Assembly: GCA_023443745.1 (NCBI GenBank)
Contig: JAEZTB010000030.1
Location: 124,001 to 188,000 of the forward strand
From: Bacillota bacterium
GTDB lineage: Bacteria; Bacillota; Clostridia; DSM-8532
Length of the DNA: 64,000 bases
Reading direction: 5' to 3'
The position numbers were made by a program, and so were the translations under genes. A model generated the notes under the pieces. It saw nothing but the letters and a program-made list of their open reading frames with translations. It searched no databases and was not told where the DNA came from. Shown here piece by piece: positions 8,748-17,638 of this stretch (position 1 is the first letter of the stretch; each line of letters starts with the position of its first letter).

Positions 8748-9674
8748 CTATCTATCCAATCCTTTTTCACTTAAAAACCTGTTCATTATAGTATAACATT
8801 GCTTGATGTGCTCTGATCTCTTTGGCAAAGACAAAAAACCATGGAGGGCATCTTTGATTCGGTATACCTCAGCACGATTTCCAAATTCCATCAATCGTTT
8901 GCCATAGGCTTCCCCTTCATCTCTCAAGGGATCATATTCCGCTGTAATAATCAGTGTCTCAGGCTGATCCGTCAGGTCCTCAGCCAATAACGGTGCAACA
9001 TAAGGGCTGTTTTTGTCCTCTTGGTTTTGTACGTACAGCTCCATGTAATCCTGTATCTTTTTCGCCGTCAGTATATAGTCTGTCCCGTTCTCCTGAATGG
9101 AAAGAAAGGGCGAATCTTCACTATGGTCGTTATAGGTAGCCGGATAGATTAATATTTGCTTGTGCGGCAAAAATTCTCCTCTGTCCCTTGCCATCAAAGA
9201 GACCACCGCTGCCAAATTACCCCCTGCACTATCGCCGATTAACGTAATGTCCTTTCTTTTACACGGCATTATATCATGGTTTAAGAATATTTCCCTGGTA
9301 ACATGGTAACAGTCCTCAACTCCTAATGGAAAAGGATTTTCGGGAGCCAGCAGATAATCTACCGATATAACCCTATGCCTTGTTTGATTGGCCATATGGG
9401 CACATATATGGGTGTAGGAATCGATATTGCCGGTAACCCATCCTCCGCCGTGAAAAAAAATCAAGGCCTTGGGAATTTCATGCTTTTTGGGACGAAAAAT
9501 CCGAACCGGAATGGCTCTATCCCCAATCATTATCTTGTAATCCAATAAATTGTATAGCGGCTTGAAATAAAGATGTACGATATTAAGCATCCTGCGCTGT
9601 ATCTTATAATCCTTTTTCAGGTTAATAAAAGGATACGATAGAGCCTTTAGAGCAATCTTTTTTAACCGGTGCAT
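8748..9674 (-). CDS. Alpha/beta-hydrolase, hormone-sensitive-lipase-type esterase
   Basis: Serine esterase of about 308 residues. The oxyanion motif HGGGW is near residue 75 and the nucleophile elbow GDSAGG near 148. The Asp is likely in AEYDPLRDEG near 246, and the catalytic His in the DALHGFL segment near 276. No signal peptide is visible, so the enzyme is probably cytosolic. The start at 9674 (MHRLKK) is chosen because AGAGAGG lies 5 bp upstream; the longer TTG start at 9692 overlaps that site. First gene of the esterase-acyltransferase-DUF6320 set; it may hydrolyse or exchange the ester made by its neighbour. Confidence 0.8.
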   Translation of the reverse strand: MHRLKKIALKALSYPFINLKKDYKIQRRMLNIVHLYFKPLYNLLDYKIMIGDRAIPVRIFRPKKHEIPKALIFFHGGGWVTGNIDSYTHICAHMANQTRHRVISVDYLLAPENPFPLGVEDCYHVTREIFLNHDIMPCKRKDITLIGDSAGGNLAAVVSLMARDRGEFLPHKQILIYPATYNDHSEDSPFLSIQENGTDYILTAKKIQDYMELYVQNQEDKNSPYVAPLLAEDLTDQPETLIITAEYDPLRDEGEAYGKRLMEFGNRAEVYRIKDALHGFLSLPKRSEHIKQCYTIMNRFLSEKGLDR

Positions 9675-9751
9675 CCGATCCTCTCTTTTCAAGCAGCAAT
9701 CATTACATATCCGCTATTTCCCCAATAAATCATACCCAAATAAACAGCTCA

Positions 9752-11050
9752 TCATTCTGTTGCCATGAACCCATCGATCATTTCCTGTGTCAGCCCTTTT
9801 GCCCGGCTGATAGCGCCAAAAAAACGTCCGCTTTCCCGGACTGTGCGCTTTTGGCTCTCAAAGCCGCAATGGATCAAGCCAAATGGAGCGCTTTCACCCT
9901 CCAACCACTCAAAGTTATCCATCAGTGTCCAATAATAATAGCGTTCAACAGCAACACCGTCCTCGATCAGCCTTGAGACCTGATATAAATGATCGGCGAT
10001 ATAATCCCTTCTGAAGGCATCCTTTTTGTCACAAGTACCGTTTTCAGTTATGTAAACAGGAAGGCTGTAAGCCTTGCCATATTCTTTGCAGAGCATATAA
10101 AGCCCTTCCGGGTAGATTTCCCATCCAAGATCATTTATAGGCGCTCCAGACTTGGCGAGGAGTTTGTAACCCCCTTTAAAGCTGGCCTTGACCATATCCC
10201 GGGTGTAATAGTTTATACCCATGAAATCAGAGAAGCGTCCTCTGCCCTTGGGTGCTCCGATTCCTAAGGGAAAAGAGAATACACCAGTGGTCATAGCCTG
10301 TATAATTGCATCCTGAAATAATCTCTTGACTATCCGTGCCGCAAGTCGGTCCAGAGGGCTGCCGGTCGCATTTTTAAAAACCCTCACGTGGTGAGCAGCT
10401 CCTACTTTGGTTTCTCCTTCAAAGCCTCTGTCCTTTCTTACCTGGTGAATAACAGCATAGGCCTCAAGATGGCATAAAACCAGGTTCCTCATGACCTTAA
10501 GCGCTAGGGGTAAATCCTTTTTGCCCGGAGGCCATTCGCCTTTCACATAGCCCTCAAAAGCAAATACATTGGGCTCGTTTATGGTAATCCATTCGCTGAC
10601 CAAATCTCCGAATGACTCCACACAAAACAGGGTATATCGTTTGAAACGTTCTACACAGGACTTTATTTCGAAGGCTCCCGATTGAGCAAACCAAAGGGGA
10701 TACGAGAAATGAAATAAGGTGACAATGGGCTTTATTCCTGCTTTATTCAGCGTCATCAGCTCTTTCCGGTAATGGGCCGCGGCCTCGGAGGAAAAGCTCC
10801 CCTCCTTTGGTTCAAGTCGACTCCATTCAAGCCCCATACGATAACAGGAGGAATGAAGCTCCCCCATTAGGGCAATATCTTCTTCAAGCCTGTTGAAATG
10901 ATCATTGGCCCTGATACTGTGGGTGCCATCCTTGATATGCTTGTTCTCGCTCCATTCATACCAATTGTTATTTCTGTCCCCACCCTCAATTTGGAGAGCG
11001 GATGTGGCCGTCCCCAATAAAAAGTCCTCCGGAAGCTTAAAGGGTTTCAT
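9752..11050 (-). CDS. Glycoside hydrolase family 1 (beta-glucosidase/6-phospho-beta-glucosidase type)
   Basis: GH1 retaining beta-glycosidase of 432 residues. The N-terminal LPEDFLLGTATSALQIEGG is typical of the family. The acid/base Glu is in INEPN (about 159), and the nucleophile Glu is in YITENG (about 336). The WTLMDNFEWLEG stretch near the C-terminus lines the glycone pocket and favours unphosphorylated substrates. The start is set at 11050 because AAAGGGGGT lies 7 bp upstream; the longer reading frame from 11161 overlaps the neighbouring transporter gene. It is cytosolic with no signal peptide. Confidence 0.87.
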   Translation of the reverse strand: MKPFKLPEDFLLGTATSALQIEGGDRNNNWYEWSENKHIKDGTHSIRANDHFNRLEEDIALMGELHSSCYRMGLEWSRLEPKEGSFSSEAAAHYRKELMTLNKAGIKPIVTLFHFSYPLWFAQSGAFEIKSCVERFKRYTLFCVESFGDLVSEWITINEPNVFAFEGYVKGEWPPGKKDLPLALKVMRNLVLCHLEAYAVIHQVRKDRGFEGETKVGAAHHVRVFKNATGSPLDRLAARIVKRLFQDAIIQAMTTGVFSFPLGIGAPKGRGRFSDFMGINYYTRDMVKASFKGGYKLLAKSGAPINDLGWEIYPEGLYMLCKEYGKAYSLPVYITENGTCDKKDAFRRDYIADHLYQVSRLIEDGVAVERYYYWTLMDNFEWLEGESAPFGLIHCGFESQKRTVRESGRFFGAISRAKGLTQEMIDGFMATE

Positions 11051-11093
11051 ACCCTTACCCCCTTTCAAAGCCTTAACTCGTCCTAAACAATTC

Positions 11094-11972
11094 CTACCCG
11101 ACCAATGCTCGCTCTTGCTCCTGTTCATCCTTTTTCTGTGTCCGAACAGAAGAGAGAACACATTGTAGAGTGACAGCAGTCACCACAATAGTTCCACCTA
11201 TAAGAGCGAATCTCCCAGGGGCCTCTCCCATAAAAAGGAAAACCCAGATGGGATTCAGTATTGGCTCAATAACCGGGATGAGACTGGCTTCAAGAGCTGT
11301 TACATGCTTTATTGCATGGCTGTAGAGAATATACGGAATACCCAGCTGAATCACTCCCAGGACAACAAAAAGTCCCCACCCTTTGCTGTCCGGTACGGCC
11401 GTAAAAAGAAACGGAATGCCAATAATAGCCGTCAGGATATTACCTAAAAGCACTGACTCTACAGGAGAACCATTTTTCTGCATCCGCATAAATACTGCAA
11501 AAAGCCCAAAGGTAAGACCGCTCAAGGCCGCCAGAATACTGCCCAGAACGCCGCGAGTGTCCAAACCGTCTAAGAAAAACAGTACCATACCACCGAACAC
11601 CACAACAATGGTTGCCCAATCTATGAGCTTTGGTTTTTCCTTTAACAGCCAAGCTCCGAAAAGTGCCACGTAAAGAGGCGCAGTATATTGAATGAGTATG
11701 GCGTTGGCCGCCGTGGTAAGCTTGTTGGCGGCTACAAAAAGAATACTCGTCATGGCATACATCAAGGCAGCCGATATTTGGGCGAATGACCACGTAAAAC
11801 GAGGCTTTTTAAGGTACAGTGTGATTAATAGGGCCGATATGGCTGATCTGGCCCCGGCAATGGCCAAGGGATGCGAGTTGACCGATTTTATCAATAGGCC
11901 TCCAAGGCTCCATAAAATGGCTGTAAGCACTAAAAATAACAGGGCAACGGTTCTTTGATTGCTGCTCTTCAC
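11094..11972 (-). CDS. EamA/DMT-family transporter
   Basis: Ten-helix drug/metabolite transporter of 292 residues with two EamA repeats (about residues 10-138 and 148-280). The first repeat ends in AILIQYTAPLYVALFGAWLLKEKP and the second in ASLIPVIEPILNPIWVFLFMGE, the paired signatures of the family. The start is placed at the GTG at 11972, 8 bp after GGGGG; the TTG at 11987 lies inside that site. It lies 44 bp upstream of GH1 on the same strand and may be cotranscribed with it. Substrate unknown. Confidence 0.8.
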   Translation of the reverse strand: MKSSNQRTVALLFLVLTAILWSLGGLLIKSVNSHPLAIAGARSAISALLITLYLKKPRFTWSFAQISAALMYAMTSILFVAANKLTTAANAILIQYTAPLYVALFGAWLLKEKPKLIDWATIVVVFGGMVLFFLDGLDTRGVLGSILAALSGLTFGLFAVFMRMQKNGSPVESVLLGNILTAIIGIPFLFTAVPDSKGWGLFVVLGVIQLGIPYILYSHAIKHVTALEASLIPVIEPILNPIWVFLFMGEAPGRFALIGGTIVVTAVTLQCVLSSVRTQKKDEQEQERALVG

Positions 11973-12044
11973 AATGAATACCCCCAAGAAAGGTGAATTG
12001 ATTCCTTATCCATCATACAAGCATTTTCAGCTTCTAACAAGCAT

Positions 12045-12087
12045 CAAAAAAGAACCGGAGAGTTAGGGAGCTTTATAGATCTCCCGG
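12045..12087 (-). terminator. Terminator of the sugar ABC/GH31 operon
   Basis: On the minus strand CCGGGAGA pairs with TCTCCGG (one bulge) around an inner GGGAG/CTCCC pairing, followed by TTCTTTTTTG. It starts about 23 bp after the GH31 stop codon. Confidence 0.6.
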
Positions 12088-12109
12088 ATCATGTCCTCAA
12101 TATCGGGTT

Positions 12110-14209
12110 TCAGGACTCAATTTCTATACTTCTCAGCACATGTATCGGAACATTTCCGCTTATTCTGTCAATGTTCACCTGCTCATACTGCCAGGCGATA
12201 TAAAGCTCATTGCCCTGATCGTCTTTAAAATGGGTTTTCCCCTGATCTCCTGCAAGATAGAAGCATAGGTTCTGGTAAGCATCCACGCCTGTACCGACAG
12301 GTGAGCCCAATTTTTTGGAATCACCCAGATTTAGAGCCATTGCGCCACCAATCTTAAGATATACCGGAATGCGGTTTTCATAGGCCTCGCTCATGACCCA
12401 TTGATGTCCCTGAAATACCTTTTGATCCCACAGGGATACCCACCGGCCTTCAGGAAGATATACCCTTCTTTCGGTTTGCCCCTCGTTGACAATGGGAGCA
12501 ACAAGTATATCCCCCATCACAAAGGCATCCTCGATATCCAGGGTATTTGTGTCATCAGGATAATCCATGGCCAAGTGGCGCATCATGGGAAGACCGCTCT
12601 TCTGGGACTTTAACGCTTCATTATAAAGGGTTGGAATGAGATTACCTCTTAAATAATAATGGAAACGCAGCCTATCCAATAAAGCCCAATCCCCAAACAC
12701 CTCGGCCATATTCCATGGGCTTCGGTCATTGATGCCTTTTGCGGAAGGCATTATTTCGGAGAACTGCCCACCAACCGGTTCCGTATGCCATTGCATGACA
12801 GGAGCAAAAACAGCCAATTGGGTAGAACGCTCATAGAGCTCCGGACTTGGAAGAGCTCCCGCAAAACCGCCGATATCGAAGCCCCAGTAGGGCACACCCG
12901 ACAAACCTATGGAAAGCCCGGCTTTCAGGACAGCACGCAGCTCATCCCAGGTGGACTCTTGATCCCCTGCCCACTGAATGGGACAACGCTGTTGTCCTGT
13001 ATATCCGGCTCTGGAGAAAAGCACCCTGTCCTCTCCAATAAAATCGGTGTAGGTTTCCATATAGCGTTTAGCGAATCCATTTCGCATCTCTTTTCCTGTG
13101 GAACCGTCAAAGAAGGCTATATCGTCTTTGTATATGAACTCTCCCCCATCGGTTTTAAAGCCGTCAACGCCCATTTCCAGAAGGTATCGGCGTTTTTCAA
13201 ACCACCATTTGACAGCCTCGGCATTCGTAAAATCCGGGATCATGGAGCCTGCGAACCAATGTCCATCGGGAATGGTATAGGGACTGCCATCAAGATTTAC
13301 AGCGACCAGGCCTTTTTCTACAACATAATCCCAATCCGCATCATGCTGGGCACAGGACAGGCCTTCTTCACACTTTTTAATGACCGGTACCTGCCAGAGA
13401 ATGAGGTGAATTCCCTCTTCATGAAGCATATCCGTCATGGCCTTGGGGTCCGGCCAGAAGGAGGTTCCTTTAAAATTCAGCGCATCATAGGATAATCCCC
13501 TGGAGCCGTCATTTTCCCGGTAGGTTGCACCATTCCATAGATAGAAGGTGGATTCATCGCTCCAGGCTTCAATAACAAGTGCCGTGGCGGGGAATTGATG
13601 CTTTTTAAGAAGCGCTACCTGATTCTCAACCTCAGCCTGGGTGTTCCAGCGATTGGCTGAAATCCAGGGACCAAATGACCACTTAGGCGGCAGCTTGACT
13701 TTTCCTGTCAGCCGTGAAAAATCCTTTAAAATCTCAGAGGGCTGCCCAAAGAAGAGCACCAGTTCCGGAAGCTCTTCAATAGCTCCTCTAAGGGTAATGG
13801 TAATAAGGTCTTTAAAACTGATCCCGCTCACCCTCAAGGCATCGATGTATACCCCAAAGCCAGCATCTGTATAGAAAAAAGGAATGGGGCAATAGGTAAC
13901 AGGCCCCTGATGGCAGAATTTCTCAATAACCTCAATACTTCTTTCAGTCCCCTTCTGGTTAACCGCATCAAAGCGTTCACCCAAGCCAAAGGCTGCCCGG
14001 TATTGAGATTCTATGGTAATTACTGCACCATCTTTATTCAGATGCGTGTTTATCGTGCAAACAGGCTTGTGCTCACAGGAATTAAGATAAGCCTGCAGAG
14101 AGTTTTCTGATTTTTTGACCATAACATTTTCAAGCCGGACCATGTCATGATCTGTATCGTTTTTATTGAGGTTGATTACCATGTGTTGCTCTTTGATATA
14201 AAGCTTCAT
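12110..14209 (-). CDS. Glycoside hydrolase family 31 (alpha-glucosidase/alpha-xylosidase type)
   Basis: GH31 retaining alpha-glycosidase of 699 residues without a signal peptide, so cytosolic. The nucleophile is Asp354 in GFKTDGGEF and the acid/base is Asp416 in WAGDQEST; SIGLSGVPYWGFDIGGF follows as the usual conserved strand. GGAGGT lies 5-6 bp before the ATG. It is the last gene of the lacI/ABC operon, separated from the permease by two family A hairpin repeats. It would hydrolyse the imported alpha-linked oligosaccharide; subfamily and linkage cannot be fixed by eye. Confidence 0.85.
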   Translation of the reverse strand: MKLYIKEQHMVINLNKNDTDHDMVRLENVMVKKSENSLQAYLNSCEHKPVCTINTHLNKDGAVITIESQYRAAFGLGERFDAVNQKGTERSIEVIEKFCHQGPVTYCPIPFFYTDAGFGVYIDALRVSGISFKDLITITLRGAIEELPELVLFFGQPSEILKDFSRLTGKVKLPPKWSFGPWISANRWNTQAEVENQVALLKKHQFPATALVIEAWSDESTFYLWNGATYRENDGSRGLSYDALNFKGTSFWPDPKAMTDMLHEEGIHLILWQVPVIKKCEEGLSCAQHDADWDYVVEKGLVAVNLDGSPYTIPDGHWFAGSMIPDFTNAEAVKWWFEKRRYLLEMGVDGFKTDGGEFIYKDDIAFFDGSTGKEMRNGFAKRYMETYTDFIGEDRVLFSRAGYTGQQRCPIQWAGDQESTWDELRAVLKAGLSIGLSGVPYWGFDIGGFAGALPSPELYERSTQLAVFAPVMQWHTEPVGGQFSEIMPSAKGINDRSPWNMAEVFGDWALLDRLRFHYYLRGNLIPTLYNEALKSQKSGLPMMRHLAMDYPDDTNTLDIEDAFVMGDILVAPIVNEGQTERRVYLPEGRWVSLWDQKVFQGHQWVMSEAYENRIPVYLKIGGAMALNLGDSKKLGSPVGTGVDAYQNLCFYLAGDQGKTHFKDDQGNELYIAWQYEQVNIDRISGNVPIHVLRSIEIES

Positions 14210-14220
14210 ATAATACCTCC

Positions 14221-14298
14221 AATAGCGTGCGTGAAACGCACAGCATGCCTCGACCCGTGAATAGAGTGCGTGAAACGCACAGCATGCCTCGACCCGTG
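14221..14298. repeat. Family A tandem hairpin repeat (two 39-bp units)
   Basis: Two near-identical 39-bp units (14221-14259, 14260-14298). Each reads AATAG(C/A), then a small hairpin GTGCGT-GAA-ACGCAC, then AGCATGC and CTCGACCCGTG. They fill the intercistronic gap between the MalG-like permease and GH31. A second locus with the same flanks but different hairpins is at 52887-52973. No coding role is apparent. Confidence 0.8.
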
Positions 14299-14304
14299 AT
14301 GTGG

Positions 14305-15144
14305 TCAGCCTTTGATACCACCGATCTGAAGACCTGACCTGAAGTAATTTTGAGCGAGCATATAGACAATGAGAATAGGTACGATGGATATTAAGCTTCC
14401 TGCCATGAGCAGGTTATAATCGCTACCGTATTGCCCCTGCAACGCGCTTAAGATGAGGGGCAGCGTGAACTTCTTTTTATCCGAGATCATGACAAGCGGA
14501 AACAGATAATCGTTCCATGAACCCATAAAGGCCATAACACCCAGGGTAGCCAGAATTCCCGAAGAAAGGGGCATAATGATCTTTCTGAATATCTGAAATT
14601 GATTGGCGCCATCTATTATGGCAGCTTCAATGAAGCTGTCGCTGATGGTCATCATTTTTTGCCTGAGCATAAAAATGGCAAAGGGATTAAAAAACTGCAG
14701 GAGCAGGAAAGCATTAAGATTGTTGGTCAGCTTTAAGCTGGACATAACAATAAACAGAGGAATAAAAACAACCTGGAACGGAATCATCATGGTGGCAAGG
14801 TAGACTTTAAACAGGGATTCCCTTCCCTTAAACCGAATCTTTGAAAAAGCATAGGCTGCCATGGATGCTGAAAGGATCTGAACCAACGAGGTTGCCACAG
14901 CCAGATAAAAGCTGTTAAAAATGGAACCGCTGAAATCCTGCAGCCCAAAAATCTTTCTATAGGCATCCAATGATGGCTCTTTGGGTATCCATTCGACCGG
15001 AATGCTTAACAGGGCTCCTTTAGACTTTAACGACGTAATAATCATCCACAAAAAAGGAATGAGAATGACTAAGGATACCAGGCTTCCCATGATATAGAAT
15101 AGTGCAGCTCCGGAAAACCTTCGAAACTTCCTGTTAATCATCAT
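14305..15144 (-). CDS. Carbohydrate ABC transporter permease (MalG-like)
   Basis: CUT1-type sugar ABC permease of 279 residues with about six transmembrane helices. The cytoplasmic EAA loop that contacts the ATPase reads EAAIIDGANQFQIFRKIIMPL, near residue 165. It overlaps the upstream permease gene by 11 bp, indicating coupled translation. There is no ATPase gene in the locus, so a shared MsmX/UgpC-type ATPase encoded elsewhere is expected. Confidence 0.88.
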   Translation of the reverse strand: MMINRKFRRFSGAALFYIMGSLVSLVILIPFLWMIITSLKSKGALLSIPVEWIPKEPSLDAYRKIFGLQDFSGSIFNSFYLAVATSLVQILSASMAAYAFSKIRFKGRESLFKVYLATMMIPFQVVFIPLFIVMSSLKLTNNLNAFLLLQFFNPFAIFMLRQKMMTISDSFIEAAIIDGANQFQIFRKIIMPLSSGILATLGVMAFMGSWNDYLFPLVMISDKKKFTLPLILSALQGQYGSDYNLLMAGSLISIVPILIVYMLAQNYFRSGLQIGGIKG

Positions 15145-16057
15145 AGTACACCCACCTTTTCTGCAGCTTCAGCTGTATGGTCGTGAAAATGAAGATAATA
15201 GCGAACAAGACCCAGGACAGAGCGGCAGCATAGCCCATTTTGTGGTACTTGAAGGCGTATTTGTAGATACGCTCCACCAGGACCTGGGTGGCACCATTGG
15301 GACCTGCGTCCTTGGCCATGACCATAACCTGGGGGAAGAGTTGGAAGGAATTGATAATACAGATAATAACCACAAAAAAGGTCACAGGTGAAAGAAGGGG
15401 CAGGGTAATGCGTCGGAACTTTTGCCAGCCGCTGGCACCATCAATTTCGGCTGCTTCGTAATAGGAAGGATTAATCCCTTGAAGACCGCCAAGAAAAATT
15501 AATCCGAAATACCCCACATCCTTCCATATGGAAGCCAGAACAATGGAGGGCATCGCCCAAACCTCACTTTGAAGCCATTTTGGGCCTTCAATTCCTACAA
15601 GGGCCAAGATTTCATTGAAAATACCATACTGAGGACTTAAAACCCATTTCCAAATAAGGGCTCCCGCAATCCATGAGGTTAATACTGGTATGTAATAGAG
15701 TACACGGAAGAATCCTATGCCCCGGTATTTCTTATTGAGGATATTGCCTACCAAAATGGAGAATATCACAATAAGGGGCAGATACAATACAATAAAATAC
15801 AAGGTATTTTTTAAAACCTTCCAAAACTCATCACTTTTTAAAATATCCGAAAAATTATTTAAACCTACGAAGAATGTGGAGAAAAAGGCTTGCATGTCGG
15901 TAAACAGGGTCAGCTTGGTAAGACCGTCCCAGCCGGACATGCTGATAGCCAGGGAAGCAAGGATGGGCACCAGGCTAAAGCACACAAGGCCAAGAAAGCT
16001 TGGCAGTATAAAGGGTACGGCCTGTAGGAAACCTGCTGATTTATACTTTTTAGGCAT
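15134..16057 (-). CDS. Carbohydrate ABC transporter permease (MalF-like)
   Basis: Partner permease of the CUT1 importer, about 307 residues with six helices. The EAA loop YYEAAEIDGASGWQKFRRITLPL is near residue 210. The start at 16057 (MPKKYK) is preferred because AAAGGA lies 8 bp upstream; the longer TTG start at 16081 has no site. It lies 60 bp after the solute-binding protein gene. Confidence 0.88.
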   Translation of the reverse strand: MPKKYKSAGFLQAVPFILPSFLGLVCFSLVPILASLAISMSGWDGLTKLTLFTDMQAFFSTFFVGLNNFSDILKSDEFWKVLKNTLYFIVLYLPLIVIFSILVGNILNKKYRGIGFFRVLYYIPVLTSWIAGALIWKWVLSPQYGIFNEILALVGIEGPKWLQSEVWAMPSIVLASIWKDVGYFGLIFLGGLQGINPSYYEAAEIDGASGWQKFRRITLPLLSPVTFFVVIICIINSFQLFPQVMVMAKDAGPNGATQVLVERIYKYAFKYHKMGYAAALSWVLFAIIFIFTTIQLKLQKRWVYYDD

Positions 16058-16117
16058 AAGCGGCATCCTTTCTGTGGACAAGGGGCAGGTTTTGCGCCTG
16101 CCCCGATTTAAATCATT

Positions 16118-17449
16118 CTACTTAAGCTTGATTTTCTCTTCAAGCTCCTTCTGGCAGGCAGCAAGGGCTTCCTCAACCGTCGCGTTTTTGGTGACAACGC
16201 TGTTCAAATGGCTTCCAACGATATCCTGGAACTCCTGGAACTGCTCAACAACAGGCGGTGTAACCAGATATTCCAGAGAATCAAACACAGCCTGACGGTT
16301 TGAGGGAGGAGTCAGGGCCTTATATTGGTTCAGCACCTCAGGATCGGTAACAGGCGGAAGCTCCCAGCCTGCATCAAGACGAATCTGAACCGCTTCCTTG
16401 GCACTTGTGATAAAGGCAGCAAATTCAAATGCAGTATTGGCGGCCTTTGCGTTTTTGCCGATCACATAACCGTTTGAGAAGAAGTGGGTGGCCTTAGCCT
16501 TATTGCCGGGTTCAATTGCAATATCCCAATTGAAGGTACAATTCTTTGTAAAATCCGGGATAGCCCATACTCCGGTAACCATCATGCCCAGACGGCCGGC
16601 CTTAAAGAGATCCCAGTCGCCCATGCCGGCCAATTGTTCTTCAGAAGGCATGACATTGTATTTATTGATCATATCCACCATATACTGCACAGCTTCACGG
16701 TTTTCGGGCGTATCCACTGTAAACTTGGTCATGTCTGCATTAAAGAGACTGCCGCCATTTTGCTTGATAACCTTGAAGAATTCAAAGAACTGTACAGGAC
16801 GATAGTATCCGAAGGTATTTTCATCCAGAGCTCTGATCTTTTTTGCTGCCTCCAGAGCATCACTCCAGGTCCAGTCGTTTGTGGGATAAGCCACCTTGGC
16901 CTGATCAAAGAGATCTTTATTATAGAATAAAAGGACATTGGAGAAGCTGTTAGGTAATCCGAATTGTTTATTGTCGGCCTTAAAGGCATTGAGCGCCATG
17001 GCATTGTATTTGCCCACATCATAGCCTGTGCTCTTAATAATGTCATCCAAAGGCAGGAGCACATCCTTCTTGGCATAGCTTACGAAGTTTTCATAGTTGA
17101 GCTCAAAAACATCTGGAGCCTGATCAGCAGCCACCTTGGCCATTAACTGATTAAAGTAGTCGCCATACCCGAAGGTCTGGAGCTCCACGGTTACGTTGGT
17201 ATTTTGCTTGGTGTATTCATCGATCATCTGCTTGAGATAGGCTTCGGTATCTCCGGAGCCTGAGAACTGTTCAAATTTGAGGGTGACCTTTTCCGGTTTA
17301 GGAGCGGGTGTTTCTGAATTGGCAGGTTGTGAAGAAGAGGGTGCGGGGGTGTTGCTAGAAGCAGGGTTGGCAGTTCCGCAGGCCGTTGCCATCATAAGTA
17401 CACAAAGGACAAGAGCTAGAATGGACAGAAATCTTGATTTTTTCATCAT
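16118..17449 (-). CDS. Sugar ABC transporter solute-binding lipoprotein
   Basis: Family 1 extracellular solute-binding protein of about 443 residues. The N-terminus is a lipoprotein signal (MMKKSRF, hydrophobic core, then MATAC with the acylated Cys near residue 24). An Asn/Pro/Ser/Thr-rich linker follows before the binding domain. The start at 17449 follows AGGAGGAGG; the longer frame from 17488 reaches into a hairpin region. It delivers the oligosaccharide to the two permeases encoded downstream. Confidence 0.87.
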   Translation of the reverse strand: MMKKSRFLSILALVLCVLMMATACGTANPASSNTPAPSSSQPANSETPAPKPEKVTLKFEQFSGSGDTEAYLKQMIDEYTKQNTNVTVELQTFGYGDYFNQLMAKVAADQAPDVFELNYENFVSYAKKDVLLPLDDIIKSTGYDVGKYNAMALNAFKADNKQFGLPNSFSNVLLFYNKDLFDQAKVAYPTNDWTWSDALEAAKKIRALDENTFGYYRPVQFFEFFKVIKQNGGSLFNADMTKFTVDTPENREAVQYMVDMINKYNVMPSEEQLAGMGDWDLFKAGRLGMMVTGVWAIPDFTKNCTFNWDIAIEPGNKAKATHFFSNGYVIGKNAKAANTAFEFAAFITSAKEAVQIRLDAGWELPPVTDPEVLNQYKALTPPSNRQAVFDSLEYLVTPPVVEQFQEFQDIVGSHLNSVVTKNATVEEALAACQKELEEKIKLK

Positions 17450-17483
17450 AATCCTCCTCCTGATATTATGTTGATTTTTCTGT

Positions 17484-17571
17484 CCCAAAGCATTAAACTT
17501 AAAATTAGGCTTTGGGGCATAGCTTTACAAAGCTCGACCTACACTGATGACTTGCAGGTTATGGTGTAGGT
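17484..17571. other. Two hairpins between lacI and the solute-binding protein gene
   Basis: CCCAAAGC (17484-17491) pairs with GCTTTGGG (17509-17516), and ACCTACAC (17537-17544) pairs with GTGTAGGT (17564-17571). The outer one is followed by a T run only on the plus strand, so it is not a good terminator for lacI. The pair may set the stoichiometry between regulator and binding protein transcripts. Confidence 0.4.
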
Positions 17572-17638
17572 TGTTTTTTTGAAGATGTTTTTAACGCCAT
17601 CACATCCCTCCCTCGCATGATGCTTAATATACATACGT

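Noticed and set aside
12785..13495. 236-codon plus-strand frame inside the GH31 gene
   Set aside because: Antisense shadow of a gene with intact catalytic motifs; no ribosome binding site and no recognisable domain.
14221..14298. CRISPR array
   Set aside because: Only two units with no spacers; the unit itself is a hairpin plus flank and no cas gene is nearby.
17537..17571. Terminator of lacI
   Set aside because: The T run is on the plus strand only, so it cannot end the minus-strand lacI transcript by itself.
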